DNA of 64,000 bases, from positions 12,103,752-12,167,751 of the forward strand of contig NW_024881301.1 in assembly GCF_018691265.1 (NCBI RefSeq). Direction: 5' to 3'. Within the stretch, counting starts at the first letter, position 1; each line of letters opens with the position of its first letter. Shown here one piece after another: positions 40,233-52,504 of the stretch. This DNA comes from Tyto alba (taxonomy: Eukaryota; Chordata; Aves; Strigiformes; Tytonidae). The notes under the pieces were generated by a model. That model was not told where the DNA came from and ran no database searches. It saw only the letters and a list, made by a program, of their open reading frames with translations. The position numbers and the translations under genes were made by a program.

Positions 40233-43200
40233 GCCTCCCAGTGAGTGAATCATTTAGTGATGGTCTGTGGCTCTGACTGTGGCTCTGGCACTGTTCCCAC
40301 GGCTGTTACAGCCCCTGTTCCACTTGGGAGAGTTTTCAGGAAATTGTGTTGTCATGGATCCTTCTGCTCAGCTCCATTCTGCTCCGTGCCCAAAATCCCC
40401 TGTGCAGCTGAGTAAGAAATCCCCGACAGGCCCAAGCTGCACGAGGCATGAAAGGCTACAACTACTGTGCAGCATCCCCCAGTGCTCCCCCAATTATTCC
40501 ACTGGATCATATTAAATAAGGTTTAAAAAAAGAGTGGAAGCAAATCCAACATTTGAAGAATAAGAAGATGGGGACTGTGCTCTCCTAAATTGGTCTTTCT
40601 AAATGTCCCTAGTTCTTAGTCATAATCCAGCCTGTCTAGACTTACCAAGTTAGAAACAGGCATGTTTTCCTTCAAGGCTGAGCAATTCAATTCAGCCAGG
40701 GTTGGGGTTTTTTTTCCCCAATTGTTTATTTTACTAAACTAGAGCTGTTTTGAGGATGGCAGGCACCCATCAAAAAGAAACAAGGCTAACGTTAGCAACA
40801 AAGAGACATGCTGATCAGTCGTGCTGTGACTAGGATCACTGCTGCAGCTGCTCCCTTCCTACATGCGTTGGCCATCTCCACGTGGCTCAGGTTCCACCTA
40901 TGGAAAGGATAAGTGAACAGGCAGGAAAAGGGAATCAGCTCCAGAGGTGGGGTTGTCAGTGGGCTGCTCCAGTCCAGAGGCAGTGTGAATTACCTTATTC
41001 TGCATGGAGAGTCATAAAATCATCTTAGCCATAGGTAGGAAAACCCTGTTTCAGAGAGTTCCCGGCAATGACTAAAAGGGTCAATTTGCTGGCCTAAGGG
41101 ATTTGAACAATATGAATCTCCTGGATTATTTTAACAACACAGACAAAACAATCAGCGTTCAATGTTTTTTACTTAGCTTCTATTAGAGGATTTTTTGAAA
41201 TACATCGAAACAAGGTAAGATGTGAATAAATGTCAAGTAGATGCAACAATAGCAGCAGCAACTACTGGACTTGCTCTTAATGCTATTGAAATGGTTGTTC
41301 ATTGCTTACAGTTAGATATGCTTTATTGATGAATGCATGTTAGCCAGAGATCCTGCCATTTAGGCACCCTAAGATTGGCCCTCAGCTTGGCCCGTGGCTG
41401 GTGGAAACCTCCCCATCCGCACTGACACCCTGTCAGCTTGCTGGCTGGTGAGCATGGAGGGAGGAGCAGTCCTGCTACCCTTGCCCCTGGTACAGGAGTG
41501 CTGAGCACCACGAGGACTGATCAGCATCCCAGCTCCAAGTCTCTCGCTGTGGAAGGGAGCTGTAGGTGTTTGCCAGTTGGCCTGAAACCATGCTTAATGC
41601 CAGATGAAATGTGAAGAATATAAAGAATTTTTCTTAGCCAATACTAATGCAGTTACTAGATCTGAAGACAAGCATAGAGAAATAAATAAAAGCCTGCTTA
41701 TAGCTACCTGAACTTCCACTCTGCTCTGGGAGCTTTCCATCAGCTGCGTAAGCAGAAATAAGCTATTAGGATGCTTGTATAATTTTGTGGCTGGGAGTCA
41801 GGGCTTTCTACCAGGCTTCTCTTTTTCTCTGAAGAGGATCCTGATGGGGGGCTGTGTTTTTCCAGCCCTTCAACTCAGTTCTATTTGGATTTAAATTTTA
41901 TCCTGCTAAAGATTCAGAAAGAGGATCAGAACTACTGACCCTGCCCGGACAAACTTTATTTTATCAGATGATACCACTACTTTGATGTGGCAAGACCTCT
42001 TTTCAGTCCAGACAATAAAGAGGGATTTTATGTGATCATCGGCTACATCACTTGAAACAAATTCTGAGAAAAGTATTTTCTTCTGCCTGACAGGACAAGG
42101 TTTGACTTGCTGTGTAATCCTTTATATACTGAACTTGGAGTTTGTATAAATAAATCATTTGAATCATGCATTACAGTTTTCACTGTGCTTATACACATGT
42201 TCATCAGTTTTACGTTTTGCTCAAGACTAGACATGATGGTAAGCCAAGTATTTTGGCATAAAAATGGGTTTGAGAAATACTCTACCAGTTGTGAAGTTTA
42301 ATATTTTTTTTTAATTTTTCTATCAGTTTTCCACTGAATATTTGAAGTCTTTTGTTTTTCTACCCAACTCACTCAAGGGTGTATTTAAGTAAACCAGTAG
42401 ATTTACATGTATCAAAAGATCCATTTTAAATTTTACCTTCAGTGAGAGAAAGAGAGAGACCATATATACAGCAGATGTATAACAGATGCTACTCCTAGCA
42501 CGTACTGCACTCCTGGACAATGACCAGATGCAGTGGTGATAGCATAGCTATTACCGTGATAGAACAGAATAAAAGAGAGATATGTAAGTAATGTGTTAGC
42601 TTCCCCGCCCACCACCTTGTCCACACAAATGGGAAGGAGGAGAAAATTCTTAAGTTTGTCAGCTATCTCCATCATCATATACAGTCCCCACAACCACCTG
42701 CTTTAAAAAATAGCAGAATAATAGTGCAAGTTTGAATACATTAAATACAGTGAAGTCTGTCCCATGTAGACCACACCAGGACTCGGAAAATCTGAAATAC
42801 AGTTCAGAAAACCCACTTTCTTTCTGTCTCCATATCCCAGGATCAATTTGCCAAGAACACGCAGCTCCAGAAGCCTACTGAAATCAGTATGGGGGAAAGG
42901 ACAATTCATCTCAGCTAAGCTTAGCCATCAAGAAGCCAAACACCTAGGCTAAGGCAGTCGTTTGGACTCTTCATGGATAACAAAAATCAAGGCACCTCTA
43001 AAAGGCATTCGTCCTACTCATCTTAGTTTGAGCTAAGTGAGATGAAGCCCACCCATAGTGTTTGAGGTCATCTAGTGAATTGTTGTTAAAGCCCAGACAT
43101 AAAACTCATCTCGACTTCAAGTGTTGAGTTTTGCCATGTGATCTCTCATCCTTTGGAGAGTTCCTTTGGAAAATTAATCTGAGAAAACAGATACTTTTCT

Positions 43201-43502
43201 AACAATAGAGAAGATCTTTCCTGTCTGAAAAGCACATTTTCATTTTAGAAGGTAGGAAGATATTTTTGAGACAAATCACTAACTAGAGGTTGGAGAAAAA
43301 AACCTTCTGGTGGTAGTTGTGCCTCTGGGCACACCCTGCCTTGGAAAGCAAATGAAATGAACAGTTACTGTAACTGAGTTGTGCAGCATATAAATATCTC
43401 TTGTGCTCCTTATATATTTTCCTTAGTTCACTAAGCACAACACAAATCTCACCTGCAGCTCTGAAAAAGAAGAGACAATGTCCCTTAAACATTAATCGTT
43501 TC

Positions 43503-43534
43503 CACGTGCAGAAAATGTGACTGTTTTGCACGTG
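43503..43534. promoter_or_regulatory. Two CACGTG E-boxes in an imperfect inverted repeat
   Basis: CACGTG occurs at 43503-43508 and 43529-43534, about 100 bp before the next exon. The flanks extend into a hairpin: CACGTGC, a two-base bulge and AAAA pair with TTTTGCACGTG. CACGTG is the canonical bHLH site, but a chance pairing cannot be excluded. Confidence 0.35.
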
Positions 43535-43634
43535 ATTGCATTTAAAACCAGAAATCATTGCACAGAATACAGAATGGATTCAATATGAACCTTCTAAAAT
43601 AAATTAAACTTAATTTCTTTTGTATTTTTTAAAG

Positions 43635-43751
43635 GTCAAATGCTGCAAATACTGGCCAGATGACACGGAGATATATAAAGACATTAAAGTTACCCTAATA
43701 GAAACAGAGCTCCTGGCTGAATATGTGATTCGAACATTTGCAGTAGAAAAG
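43635..43751 (+). CDS. PTPRK: PTPRK coding exon, 117 bp: D1 KCCKYWPDD segment
   Basis: In-frame 39-codon exon (residues 101-139) reading [20 protein letters not shown] then [19 protein letters not shown]. The KCxxYWP motif is standard in PTP domains and is followed by the beta strands leading to the WPD loop. Both junctions are phase 0. The acceptor is TTTTTTAAAG, a non-CAG type, and the donor is GTAAGC at 43752. Skipping this exon would keep the frame but delete part of the D1 core. Confidence 0.96.
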
Positions 43752-46700
43752 GTAAGCTTCTCAATTCAGTTTTCTTAAATACAATGGTATCTGCCTAAGT
43801 AACTTGTACAGCTTCAACATGGGAAAGTTAAATCTTTTGACTGACATCCGATTTTGTAGCTAATTTTTGGGTAAACTACTACCGCCCTCTTATGGTAAAC
43901 TGTGTTTTTCTTTAAATGCAGCAACTTTTATGTGCTTTCCATCACTGTTGGCCCCTGCCTGAGTTAAAAAAAGTGATGTTCCTTGCCTAGGAGAAATCGA
44001 AGCCTCCCTCCCAGCAATCAATTGAAAAACACATTCGTGCTGTTTTCCCATCTTATGTTCCCCACAATCATTTTCTGTCTGTACCAGAGGCTGCGTGCAC
44101 CATTATTCAGTTGTCCGTGGTGGAGAATACTGTTATCTGTTGGGCTGGTATGTTCCTGGTCTGCAGAGACATAGCTGTAACAAATTTTCTTCTCAAGGCA
44201 ATTTCACTTTTCATGTGGAATCCATCTTTATATGGAGAGTTCAAATCAGCGTGTTTTATTACTGTTTATTAGAATCACGTAATTGATTTGTTTGATGTTT
44301 ACAAGATCTTGTAGCTCTCTCATACAGCTAATGGACAACATACAATTAACAAATTAACAAATAAGGTACTTACTGAACATGAGAACAAGAAGGAAGTGTG
44401 TCATGCATTTTGTGTCAATTCAGGGGTTTTATTCAGACTTCATTAAAGAACAGTAGCGTGTTAATTGTACGTATCGAGACTCATTTGAGTTGCAGAACAA
44501 CAAAGAAAGGGCCTCTTTGGAAGCTTGATATTCCTAATGGCATACGGAAGTAATGCTCTCTCAGTATCACCGTTAGTAGATTTTCAACTAATTAGCCTAG
44601 AAAACTCCTTTTGATTTAGTTGCAGTACCTGTGGTATACTGGTTCTCTCTAATGATGAAATAGTATTCAGTTACGGTTTTGAAGAACATCATCTTTAGCA
44701 TTAAAGAATCCTGCAACCAGGTAGATGAAACCGCCAAAAAGACAACCCAACAGGGTCTCTGTACGTACATCCACAGTAACAAAGGAATTAGTTTTTTTCC
44801 AGTTTTATTTTTCAATCTAATACTTAAATATGTATCAATACAGCAACCCAAGGGTAATGATAATAGAATTATGTTGTTTGAATTAACTGAAATATTATAT
44901 CATATTTACCACTATACATATTGTACATCAAATTCATTCAAGCCTGTTGTTTCCTTGCATTTAGATTTTTTTAATAAACAGATGAGAAACAGTGGCTACA
45001 CTTTGAAGTAGATGAAGCACTGGTTGATTTCTATTCTGCAAATTTTAAGCCCATGCTTTGATGTTAGCTTTTCACTTCTTAACTGGGACTGGAAAAAAAG
45101 ACCTAGAGGATTTTACAGTTGAACATAACCAAACTGTCTTGAATAAGTGCATTAGAACAGATAGAGATAAAAGGCACTAAACATTTTATTTCTTAAAAAA
45201 AAATCTCCATCTGAAAAGATTTCATTTAGACACTGCTTTTTAATAGTTGGTAGTTTTTCAGTAAGCCTCTAAAAGCAGTGTCAGTATAGTTTGAGTAAAG
45301 TACATTTGTTTTTACCCTATTTTCCATATTTTTTAACTCTTCCAGTGGTACTGGAAGGTCAAGTCTGTACATCTCTTCCACCATAATTCTCTCAAGTTTA
45401 TATTTCTGATCTGCTGGGACTGATAGTTTTCAGCGTCTCCAAGACAATCTGCGTGATGAAACAGGGTGCACTCTAACCAAATCTGCAGGTAATACTAAGT
45501 GAAGGATGGTGTTGAAAAGCTGAACATTGGAGCCTCAGTTCCAAAGGACTTGAAGATTTGACCAACAGGAACCTTAGTAATTCAACAAGGAAAAATGAAA
45601 AATTCTGCACGTTAGGTGGACTAACCCCATGTGTCAGTACAGGCTGTGACATCCTGTGACAACATCTGACATCCGAAATGATTAAGGATGTAAGACACAA
45701 GAGCTGAAAGGGGAGGTTAAGAGAATTGGCCTTGTTCAGTGTGGTAGAGATGAGGAGGAGGTGTAAGGAATATCTAATTGCAGCCTGCAAATACTTCAAA
45801 CTTGTTTAGAAAATCAGGGGCCCCAGATTCTCCTCATTCTTTTCAATGGTAGCAGATGGCAAGGAGCAGTGGCCAAGAAGTTACAGCACAGAAGGCTTGC
45901 ACTGGAAAAACTCCTTCAGGAGAAGGGTAGTGCAGTGCTGGAGCAGGTTACCCAGAACAGTTGTGGAATCTCTGTTCTTGGAGGTCATCAGGGCTCAACT
46001 AGACAGATCTAGTGTTGGACACAGACCCACTCTGAGTGGGAGGTTGGACTGGAGACCTCCAGAGGTCCCTTCTGACCATCTTTTCTATTTGTGGATGAAC
46101 ATCTCATACCTGCTACTAAGATACAATTTAGAAGTTGATTTGTTTGGAGATAAATTGATCACTTGGTTTGGTTTTTTTTTTTAAATTCCAATTTTGTAAT
46201 TATTGAGGAGTATGGGGATAATGCTAAGAAAATTAAACCCAAAATCAGGCTCTGATTCTGAGGACCACTTCCTAGATGTGCTTTATGCTACGTACATAAG
46301 GAGTTCCTTTGGAGCAGTTCCTTTACAGCACAACAGTTAGCTCAGATGATTTATTCAGCAACATACAGCAGCATCGTAAGTATTTGTAGCATTTTTTAAC
46401 ATCCTAGGATTTGTTAGCAGTGTACACCATTTTCTGTTTGTTTCAGCTGAAAGAAAAAGTAAAAATACAGTCTTTCCAAGCTGAGCATATGCTTTTATGA
46501 TTCATGCAGTTGTGTTGCTATTTTGGGTTTAGAAACCAGCTGGGAAGCTACAGACACAAATTCTTTTGTAGGTATAATAAGCAAACTAATTATAAAAGTA
46601 CCCTATATGTAAAACCTTTTCTAAGTAGCTAAGTGTTACCAACAATAGACAAAAATGCAGTCAGCATAACAGACAGTGTTTTCAAAACTAATGCACAAGA

Positions 46701-48407
46701 TACACAGGACATAGCCTGATCTGTGCATCAGCCAGACACATTATTTTGGATGGGCAGTTTACTTTTTGTAAATTGCTTGAAAAGCAAGGCTGCATACAGC
46801 AAGAAGAATTTGTGTGCGGTACTTGTTTCAGTCCTCGGTTTGTATAGTCATGGCATTGTTTTTTTGTATGAGATCTTTGTTTCTTGGAGGACTGTGGACA
46901 GTTGTTATGAGCAATATAAAAGTGTTTGGGACATGGATACCCCACCTACACACAGCTATTTACAGAGTTGGGAGGCCTTGCTTACAGTAGCAAAAAATGT
47001 GTTAACTAACACACTCTAAAATCCCCAGAGTACAAAGACCAAACTATATTTGAATGTGTTCGCTAGACTGTCTTAAAATGCAAATTACTTTGTCTGTTCC
47101 TGGGTTTCAATATGTTTTAAAGTTGTTTTTTAGGATATAAGGTCACTTCTGTTGCAAGGGTGTGATCTCCTCAGTCTACAGCAGTGTCACATATGCTCTT
47201 CATCTTCTCCCTTGCCTGCCTTTTTGTGTCACAGTTTCTGAGGGAGATGAGTGTGGATATTCCTCTGAACAAATGCCCAGTCTCCACAGATCCCCAGCCT
47301 GAGCTGTCAGAGCATCAAGACTCCGAGATACACCAAGCCCACTCCAGTCATGTAGCACTGGCACAGCCAGAATTTCTCAACCATTGAAAATCCCAGACTC
47401 TTTTAGCTTGCATATGAGCAATAAATGAAGAAGTTTATGTTAGTTCATTATGCAAAGAGAATTAGAACTTTTATATGCAAACCAGCTCAAGACAGGAAAT
47501 ACATCTTTAAGAAGAAAAACTGTAAACCACCAGTTATTAATATCACTGACATTTAGTCCAGCCTAGACATGATATGTCATAATTTTGCTGTTTGCTTATG
47601 AAATATGTATGATGGCCTCTGGTCTGTGGATTTCTAATGAGAATAAAATACTGGCAACTACATTTTCAGAGGGGGAAGGGGAAATACAAGCACTAAAAAA
47701 AATCAAACTTAGCATACACACCTCTAATATCCAGACTGCTCCAGAAAGTCACATGGGAAATTACTTACACGATCAGCTTCTCATTCATACCTGTCTCACC
47801 ATATCCATGTCCTTGTAGGCTATGGCAAATCACTTGAAGGGTGAACATGTGGAGGGCTACAAACACAGCCCCTATGATTGGAGCTGCAAAAAGGTTTCTT
47901 ACTATTCAGCTGTTTCTTTCAGACCAATGAAGGAGACAAATGATAAGTAAAATTATGCTGAAGCTGTAGTTCCCTGAAGTCAGCAGCAAAACTCCTGTGG
48001 AGAGCAGTGGGGAAAAAAAAAAAATGTCGTCTGTGCTGTATATTCATGGCCTTGCTGCTGACCTGTGCTGTGATCATGGCATGCATCTTAAGGCCACAGT
48101 TTTCTAAGCAACCTAGTGCTTAAATATAGAGATGAGCATCCATCTTGTTGCTAAAAGTTTCTAAATGACCTAGTGCTAAATTACTCAATTTTGTTGCAAG
48201 GCTTTGAAACCAGTTGGTATGTAACCTTTGAACCAGCTCTCCTGCTATGAGAAAGCTCTCCAACAGTTTGTACAGATTGAATTGGTAGTGGGTGGATGCT
48301 TTTCAGGAAGGCTCAGGCTTTTGAAGTTACATTCTTACGATGTCTCTCGTCCAATTTCTTTCACATTCCAGATGGTTTTTCTTTTTCAACTCTTGTCTTT
48401 TCAACAG
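43752..48407 (+). other. PTPRK intron, 4.7 kb
   Basis: Phase-0 intron containing one diverged CR1 (listed separately) and a pair of 12-base inverted arms at 45229-45282. The stretches 43752-45225, 45290-45470 and 46095-48407 hold nothing I recognise, apart from an A-run at about 48012-48024. Confidence 0.78.
45475..46090 (+). mobile_element. Old, diverged CR1 LINE fragment
   Basis: Traces of the CR1 3' region can be followed: GAGCTGAAAGGGGAGGTTAA, CTTGTTCAGTGTGGTAGAGA, GAGCAGGTTACCCAGAACAG, and the terminal GAGGTTGGACTGGAGACCTC with CAGAGGTCCCTTCTGACC. A frame at about 45890-46000 still reads RRRVVQCWSRLPRTVVES, comparable to the CR1 ORF2 C-terminus. Divergence is clearly higher than in the copy at 23068, pointing to an older subfamily. 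Confidence 0.82.
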
Positions 48408-48562
48408 AGAGGTGCTCATGAGATTCGAGAAATTCGGCAGTTTCACTTCACTGGCTGGCCAGACCACGGTGTACCATACCATGCGACAGGCCTGCTGGGA
48501 TTTGTGCGTCAGGTCAAATCCAAGAGCCCACCAAACGCTGGCCCTCTGGTTGTTCACTGCAG
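48408..48562 (+). CDS. PTPRK: PTPRK coding exon, 155 bp: D1 WPD loop and catalytic cysteine
   Basis: Encodes residues 140-190 plus two bases of Ser191. It reads [20 protein letters not shown], then [20 protein letters not shown] and ends LVVHC. Asp158 of WPD (codon 48462-48464) is the general acid of the PTP reaction. Cys190 (codon 48558-48560) is the nucleophile that forms the phosphocysteine intermediate. The signature [10 protein letters not shown] is interrupted by the intron within its Ser codon (AG|T). Acceptor CAACAG, donor GTAGGC. It opens the compact four-exon cluster 48408-50014. All catalytic residues are intact, so D1 is expected to be active. Confidence 0.97.
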
Positions 48563-48863
48563 GTAGGCAGAACAGAAATCCCTCCATTGTGTTGTCCACT
48601 AAACTCCGGACCTACTTTTGCTTCTCCTGTGCTGTCTGATCCCCATACAGGTTGCTGAAGTCACTGGTGGTCTACCTACAATAACTTAATACCTAAAATA
48701 TAATCAAGAATGGAAAATCTGGGTCTGAAATCCTGCAAATGCCTGAATGCAAGGCTCAATTTCAGTTATCATCCCACTGATTAAGTACCTGTGAGAGGAA
48801 CCCTTGCTCTTTACATTTTCCAGTATACTGCTGAACATTAACTGTGCTCTTCTTTTAATTTAG
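48563..48863 (+). other. PTPRK intron, 301 bp
   Basis: Short phase-2 intron splitting the D1 signature motif. It contains nothing beyond splice signals: donor GTAGGC and acceptor CTTTTAATTTAG. Confidence 0.9.
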
Positions 48864-48999
48864 TGCTGGTGCTGGCAGAACTGGATGCTTCATTGTTATT
48901 GACATCATGCTAGATATGGCAGAAAGAGAAGGTGTTGTAGACATATACAATTGCGTGAGAGAGCTTCGATCTCGGAGAGTAAACATGGTGCAGACTGAG
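48864..48999 (+). CDS. PTPRK: PTPRK coding exon, 136 bp: D1 P-loop arginine and Q-loop
   Basis: Completes Ser191 and runs to Glu236: [20 protein letters not shown], then [20 protein letters not shown] and MVQTE. Arg196 (48877-48879) is the invariant phosphate-binding Arg of the P-loop. Gln234 in VQTE is the Q-loop glutamine that positions water for phospho-enzyme hydrolysis. The donor GTATTG at 49000 is weak in its last positions, but the next intron is only 220 bp. The matching 136-bp exon of D2 (59768-59903) has the same length and phase, reflecting the ancient D1/D2 duplication. Confidence 0.97.
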
Positions 49000-49219
49000 G
49001 TATTGTTCATCTACTGGAATACTGCCTTATGCTTTGCAAGAAAAAATATTCTTCTATCTTTCTAAATGAGTTGGATGAAATTTTATGAACTGCTGTTGTT
49101 GCTTCTAGTCTTGATTCAGTGCTGGTAAAGTTAGAGAGAATTAGCGGCAACCATTTATTTACCAAAATACTAATAGCATATGCTCTCTATGTCAGTAATT
49201 ATTTTAATTCCTTTACCAG

Positions 49220-49369
49220 GAACAGTATGTATTCATTCATGATGCTATCCTGGAAGCCTGTCTTTGTGGGGACACATCTATTCCAGCTTCTCAAGTTAGG
49301 TCTGTTTACTATGAAATGAATAAACTGGATCCTCAAACTAACTCCAGCCAGATCAAAGAGGAATTTAGG
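49220..49369 (+). CDS. PTPRK: PTPRK coding exon, 150 bp: end of D1 and D1-D2 linker
   Basis: In-frame 50-codon exon (residues 237-286). [20 protein letters not shown] forms the C-terminal helix of D1. It is followed by [20 protein letters not shown] and [10 protein letters not shown], the linker into D2. Acceptor TTTACCAG, donor GTAAGT at 49370. The junction [12 protein letters not shown] is the standard PTP join, which fixes the start at 49220. Relative to what I recall of human PTPRK there are only conservative changes (for example SVYYE for SLYYD). Confidence 0.96.
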
Positions 49370-49840
49370 GTAAGTTGTGGCTAGCATTCCCTAGAAGCTA
49401 TACAGTTCATCTATACTTAAGACTTATGCTTAGGCGCTTGCTTATAATCATGTGAATTTTGGACCAGACCTGGGGCGGAAGGACTGCAAAAAAGGGAAAA
49501 TAACATGTCACTAATTGCTGTTGAATTATGCCAAATCATACAAGAATGCAATGGGATAGTAATGAAATCTCATTTCTACTCAGGGAAAGTATGTCAATTC
49601 CTCCCACTGTCTTTTCTTCACAAGGCAGGTTACTCTGCATCTGTCTTTGAGTTTATTTTTCAGATCTGTATGCTTCCAGCACTTTTTGCTTCCAAACCCT
49701 GCTGACTGTGATGTGTTTTCATTTCTCTGCATATTGATTCCCACTGAAACTGAATGATGAGCTGATCTATTCTTAAATATTTTGGGATGCTTTCACTGCT
49801 GTGCTAATTTTTCTGTTGTATTGTTTACTCTTTTTGAAAG
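49370..49840 (+). other. PTPRK intron, 471 bp
   Basis: Phase-0 intron with nothing recognisable. The acceptor TTTTTGAAAG is a purine-ended, non-CAG type. Confidence 0.88.
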
Positions 49841-50014
49841 ACTTTAAATATGGTGACTCCGACACTGCGTGTAGAAGACTGCAGCATAGCACTTTTACCA
49901 CGAAATCATGAAAAGAATCGCTGTATGGATGTTCTGCCTCCAGACAGATGCCTGCCTTTCCTCATAACGATAGATGGGGAGAGCAGTAACTACATTAATG
50001 CTGCACTGATGGAT
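49841..50014 (+). CDS. PTPRK: PTPRK coding exon, 174 bp: start of D2
   Basis: In-frame 58-codon exon (residues 287-344). It reads [40 protein letters not shown] and [22 protein letters not shown] at 311-314 occupies the place of KNRY in D1, so the substrate-stacking Tyr is Cys314, a first sign that D2 is not a working phosphatase. [11 protein letters not shown] corresponds to the DYINANY motif of D1. Donor GTAAGT at 50015. Known for this family: D2 is a regulatory or substrate-recruiting domain. Confidence 0.96.
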
Positions 50015-52372
50015 GTAAGTTTCCACTACATCATTAATAATAAAAAGGGAATAAGCAGCCCTCCAAACTGGGCAATGCCAGAAAGTAGAGTCAGCATAAG
50101 AAGACTGAAATCCTTCTAACTTGTTTTCCAAAACATGGCACAAAATCTTTAAACTCCCAAGTACATTTAGGATCTCACATATGTTATGTCACAGCCAAGG
50201 TTCCAAAGCCATACTTGGAGAGCAAGTCAGGGAGTTTTGATAAATTAAATGTGTCTGGATTTCTCGCTAGTGCTTGGATTTTTAACCATCTGGCCTAGGA
50301 AAAAAAAGAGTTACCTATTAAGACACTAAGGCAGTTAAATGGGATAATGTTTGCAGCAATATTTCAGTTCCCTTTGTTTCTAATTTAAACAGTAATTAAC
50401 AAAAAAAAATGTCTGTCAGCACAAGATAGTGCACAAGCCATTACTTCAGCCTTTTCATTTATTTCTGTTTGAATGAACGGTTCCTCTTCATGTGTGTGTA
50501 GAATTTTTTTTCTAATGCATTTATGGTAATTCTAGTTCTGCTAATAGAATATCAGTAAAAAGACACTTACGCCGCCTTTACATCTGTAGATATTTATAGC
50601 CTATCTTTGACAATTTTGAGCTATAGTAATTACGGTTGTCAAACACATAAACAACAAGAAAACAGAGGTTAGCAAAGAATGAACGCATTGTAAATGGCCT
50701 TTTTGAAAAGTGAAGCTAGAGTAATAACAGTTTATAGCAATTTTTGCACTTCTTTCCTTACGAGTTTTCAAAACATTTTCCTAAAATAAGCCTAAGTTCA
50801 AAACACTTTCATGAAAAGGTGGGTGTATTATCTTTATGTTTATATATGTAGAAAAACTGAGAACAAAAGATTAACTGACTTCTCTAGGTTCTCATAGTAG
50901 GTCAACAACATTTCATATTAGAACAGCGCTTCCTTGATCTGCAATTTACAACCTTGCCATTACACTGTCTTCTTTCCTGGAGAGTTCAGTACTGTTTTAT
51001 TCTGTAAATCAAGTACTTCTCAGAAAGAGCAGTGCCTCAATATTTGCTTTAAAAATGCTTCCCTTCTTCACTGTTGAAACAATGGTCTGGATCCAAAAGT
51101 GTGTCTGGGCAAAAGGTTCCAAGGGAGGAGGAGATTTGGACTGCTTTCCACCTGAAGCATCCTAGCCAGGCCCCTGCAGTATCCCTGCACTGACAGACAA
51201 GAGCAGACATTTGTCCCTCTCTTTAAACACTCAGTCTGCAGCAGGCAAGATGATGCATTTCAACCTTTCCCCTTGCATCAGTTGAGATGCAGTTGGATCA
51301 CCTCATGTAGGCCTTTAGAGCTCACTTCAAGCAAAAGGGGTAGCAAACATAATTTTCATTATTCAGTATCAGCATGAGTTGGAGAATGGTTTTCCCTAAA
51401 AAACTGCCAGGGCTTCCAAGTGAGGGAGTAATGGAGTGCCCTTTGAGCATCTCTCATCTGCGTGCAGCTTCCAGCAAGACAAGGCCAGTAGCGCAGAAGG
51501 CAGCTGGCTGATGTACCAGCAGCATCCATGCCTGCTGGTTGCAGTTTGCTGAAACCAAAACGAAGAACTGAAGTGTTGCATGTCTTCATTTGTAACCCAA
51601 AACACATTGGATTCATTTTCTGTGGTCTCTTCAGTGACTGTCTCTGAAAGAAAGATGCAAATAGCTGATCAGATTGTATGTCTGCTGTGGTACAAATGCT
51701 TCAGTCCAAGGCCTGTAGAGGCTCCCTTGCCCTCCCTAATGAAGGCAATGGCAGCCCCTCCCAACAGTTGCCCCAGTATGGCCACACTGGCCTTCAACAC
51801 TTGGGAGGACATAAGTGAAAATGCTAGTATGAGATCCACAGTGGAACAGTTCCACCAAACCCCTCAGTCAGTGACATACTCTGGTACTAAAAAAAACAAA
51901 GAACACTGAAATTTATCCCCTGGGTATCTTCACTGCTGTCAGATAGACTGGAATTTCAACCATATTTCTGAAAAATAACTAGGTATTTCCTTTCACAGGC
52001 ATCATTTAAATTAACAGCTAAGTGCAGACAGCCAAGATTAATCTGTCCATTAACAGCTCAAAACAAAGCTGTTGCTCAAAATTTTCTAGGAGTAGCATTG
52101 GAGACAAAAACCTCTGATGGTTTTTCTCTATGCCCGTGGTATAAAATACATTTTGGAAATATAACATCTGCAGAAGTTATATTCTGCCCAAATACAGTTT
52201 ATTAACTTTGAAACATATAAGACCTCAGGAAAGAGCTGGAAACAATGTATTAATTATATAGAAAATAGAAATAATGCTTTCAGTCCCAAAGTTTTGGGAC
52301 TATGACTGGCATTCTGTTAAAAGGATTTTTATCTCTTACCATTCTTCTCACCATCTCGTTATTTCTTTGCAG
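50015..52372 (+). other. PTPRK intron, 2.4 kb
   Basis: Phase-0 intron. One possible MIR relic lies at 50815-50985. A GC-richer stretch at about 51060-51320 and a further stretch to 51800 were inspected and gave nothing I recognise. Confidence 0.75.
50815..50985 (+). repeat. MIR-like ancient SINE fragment
   Basis: The series AAAAACTGAGAACAAAAGAT, TTAACTGACTTCTCTAGGTT and CTCATAGTAGGTCAACAACA parallels the MIR order 'gaaactgaggcacagagaggttaagtgacttgcccaaggtcacacagc'. Divergence is high, so the family call is tentative. Confidence 0.45.
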
Positions 52373-52504
52373 AGCTACAAGCAACCATCAGCTTTTATAG
52401 TTACACAGCATCCCTTACCAAATACTGTCAAAGATTTCTGGAGGCTGGTCCTAGATTATCACTGCACTTCAATAGTTATGCTGAACGATGTGGATCCTGC
52501 ACAA
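52373..52504 (+). CDS. PTPRK: PTPRK coding exon, 132 bp: D2 VTQHPLPNT segment
   Basis: In-frame 44-codon exon (residues 345-388) reading [40 protein letters not shown] and DPAQ. It is the D2 counterpart of the D1 region YIATQGPMQET...DFWRMVW...IIMVTN. HPLP in place of QGP is typical of R2B D2 domains. Acceptor CTTTGCAG, donor GTAAGT at 52505. [18 protein letters not shown] agrees with PTPRK as I recall it; PTPRM is remembered as YDYGCTS. Confidence 0.96.

Larger units (their letters stand above)
31295..43634 (+). other. PTPRK intron, 12.3 kb
   Basis: Phase-0 intron with no clear transposable element, in contrast to the intron before it. It contains a G8 run near 33552, an A15/T16 pair at 40189-40232, a GC-richer unidentified patch at about 41380-41580 and a CACGTG pair at 43503-43534. 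The stretch 42905-43150 looks like a very old interspersed repeat but could not be assigned. Nothing coding was seen. Confidence 0.75.

Noticed and set aside
42905..43150. Second repeat-looking stretch (CTAAAAGGCATTCGTCCTAC, TTAGTTTGAGCTAAGTGAGA)
   Set aside because: Same reason: suggestive, but no family assignment and no second copy seen.
44300..44313. 14-bp perfect palindrome TACAAGATCTTGTA
   Set aside because: Palindromes of this length are expected occasionally in 64 kb; nothing nearby gives it a role.
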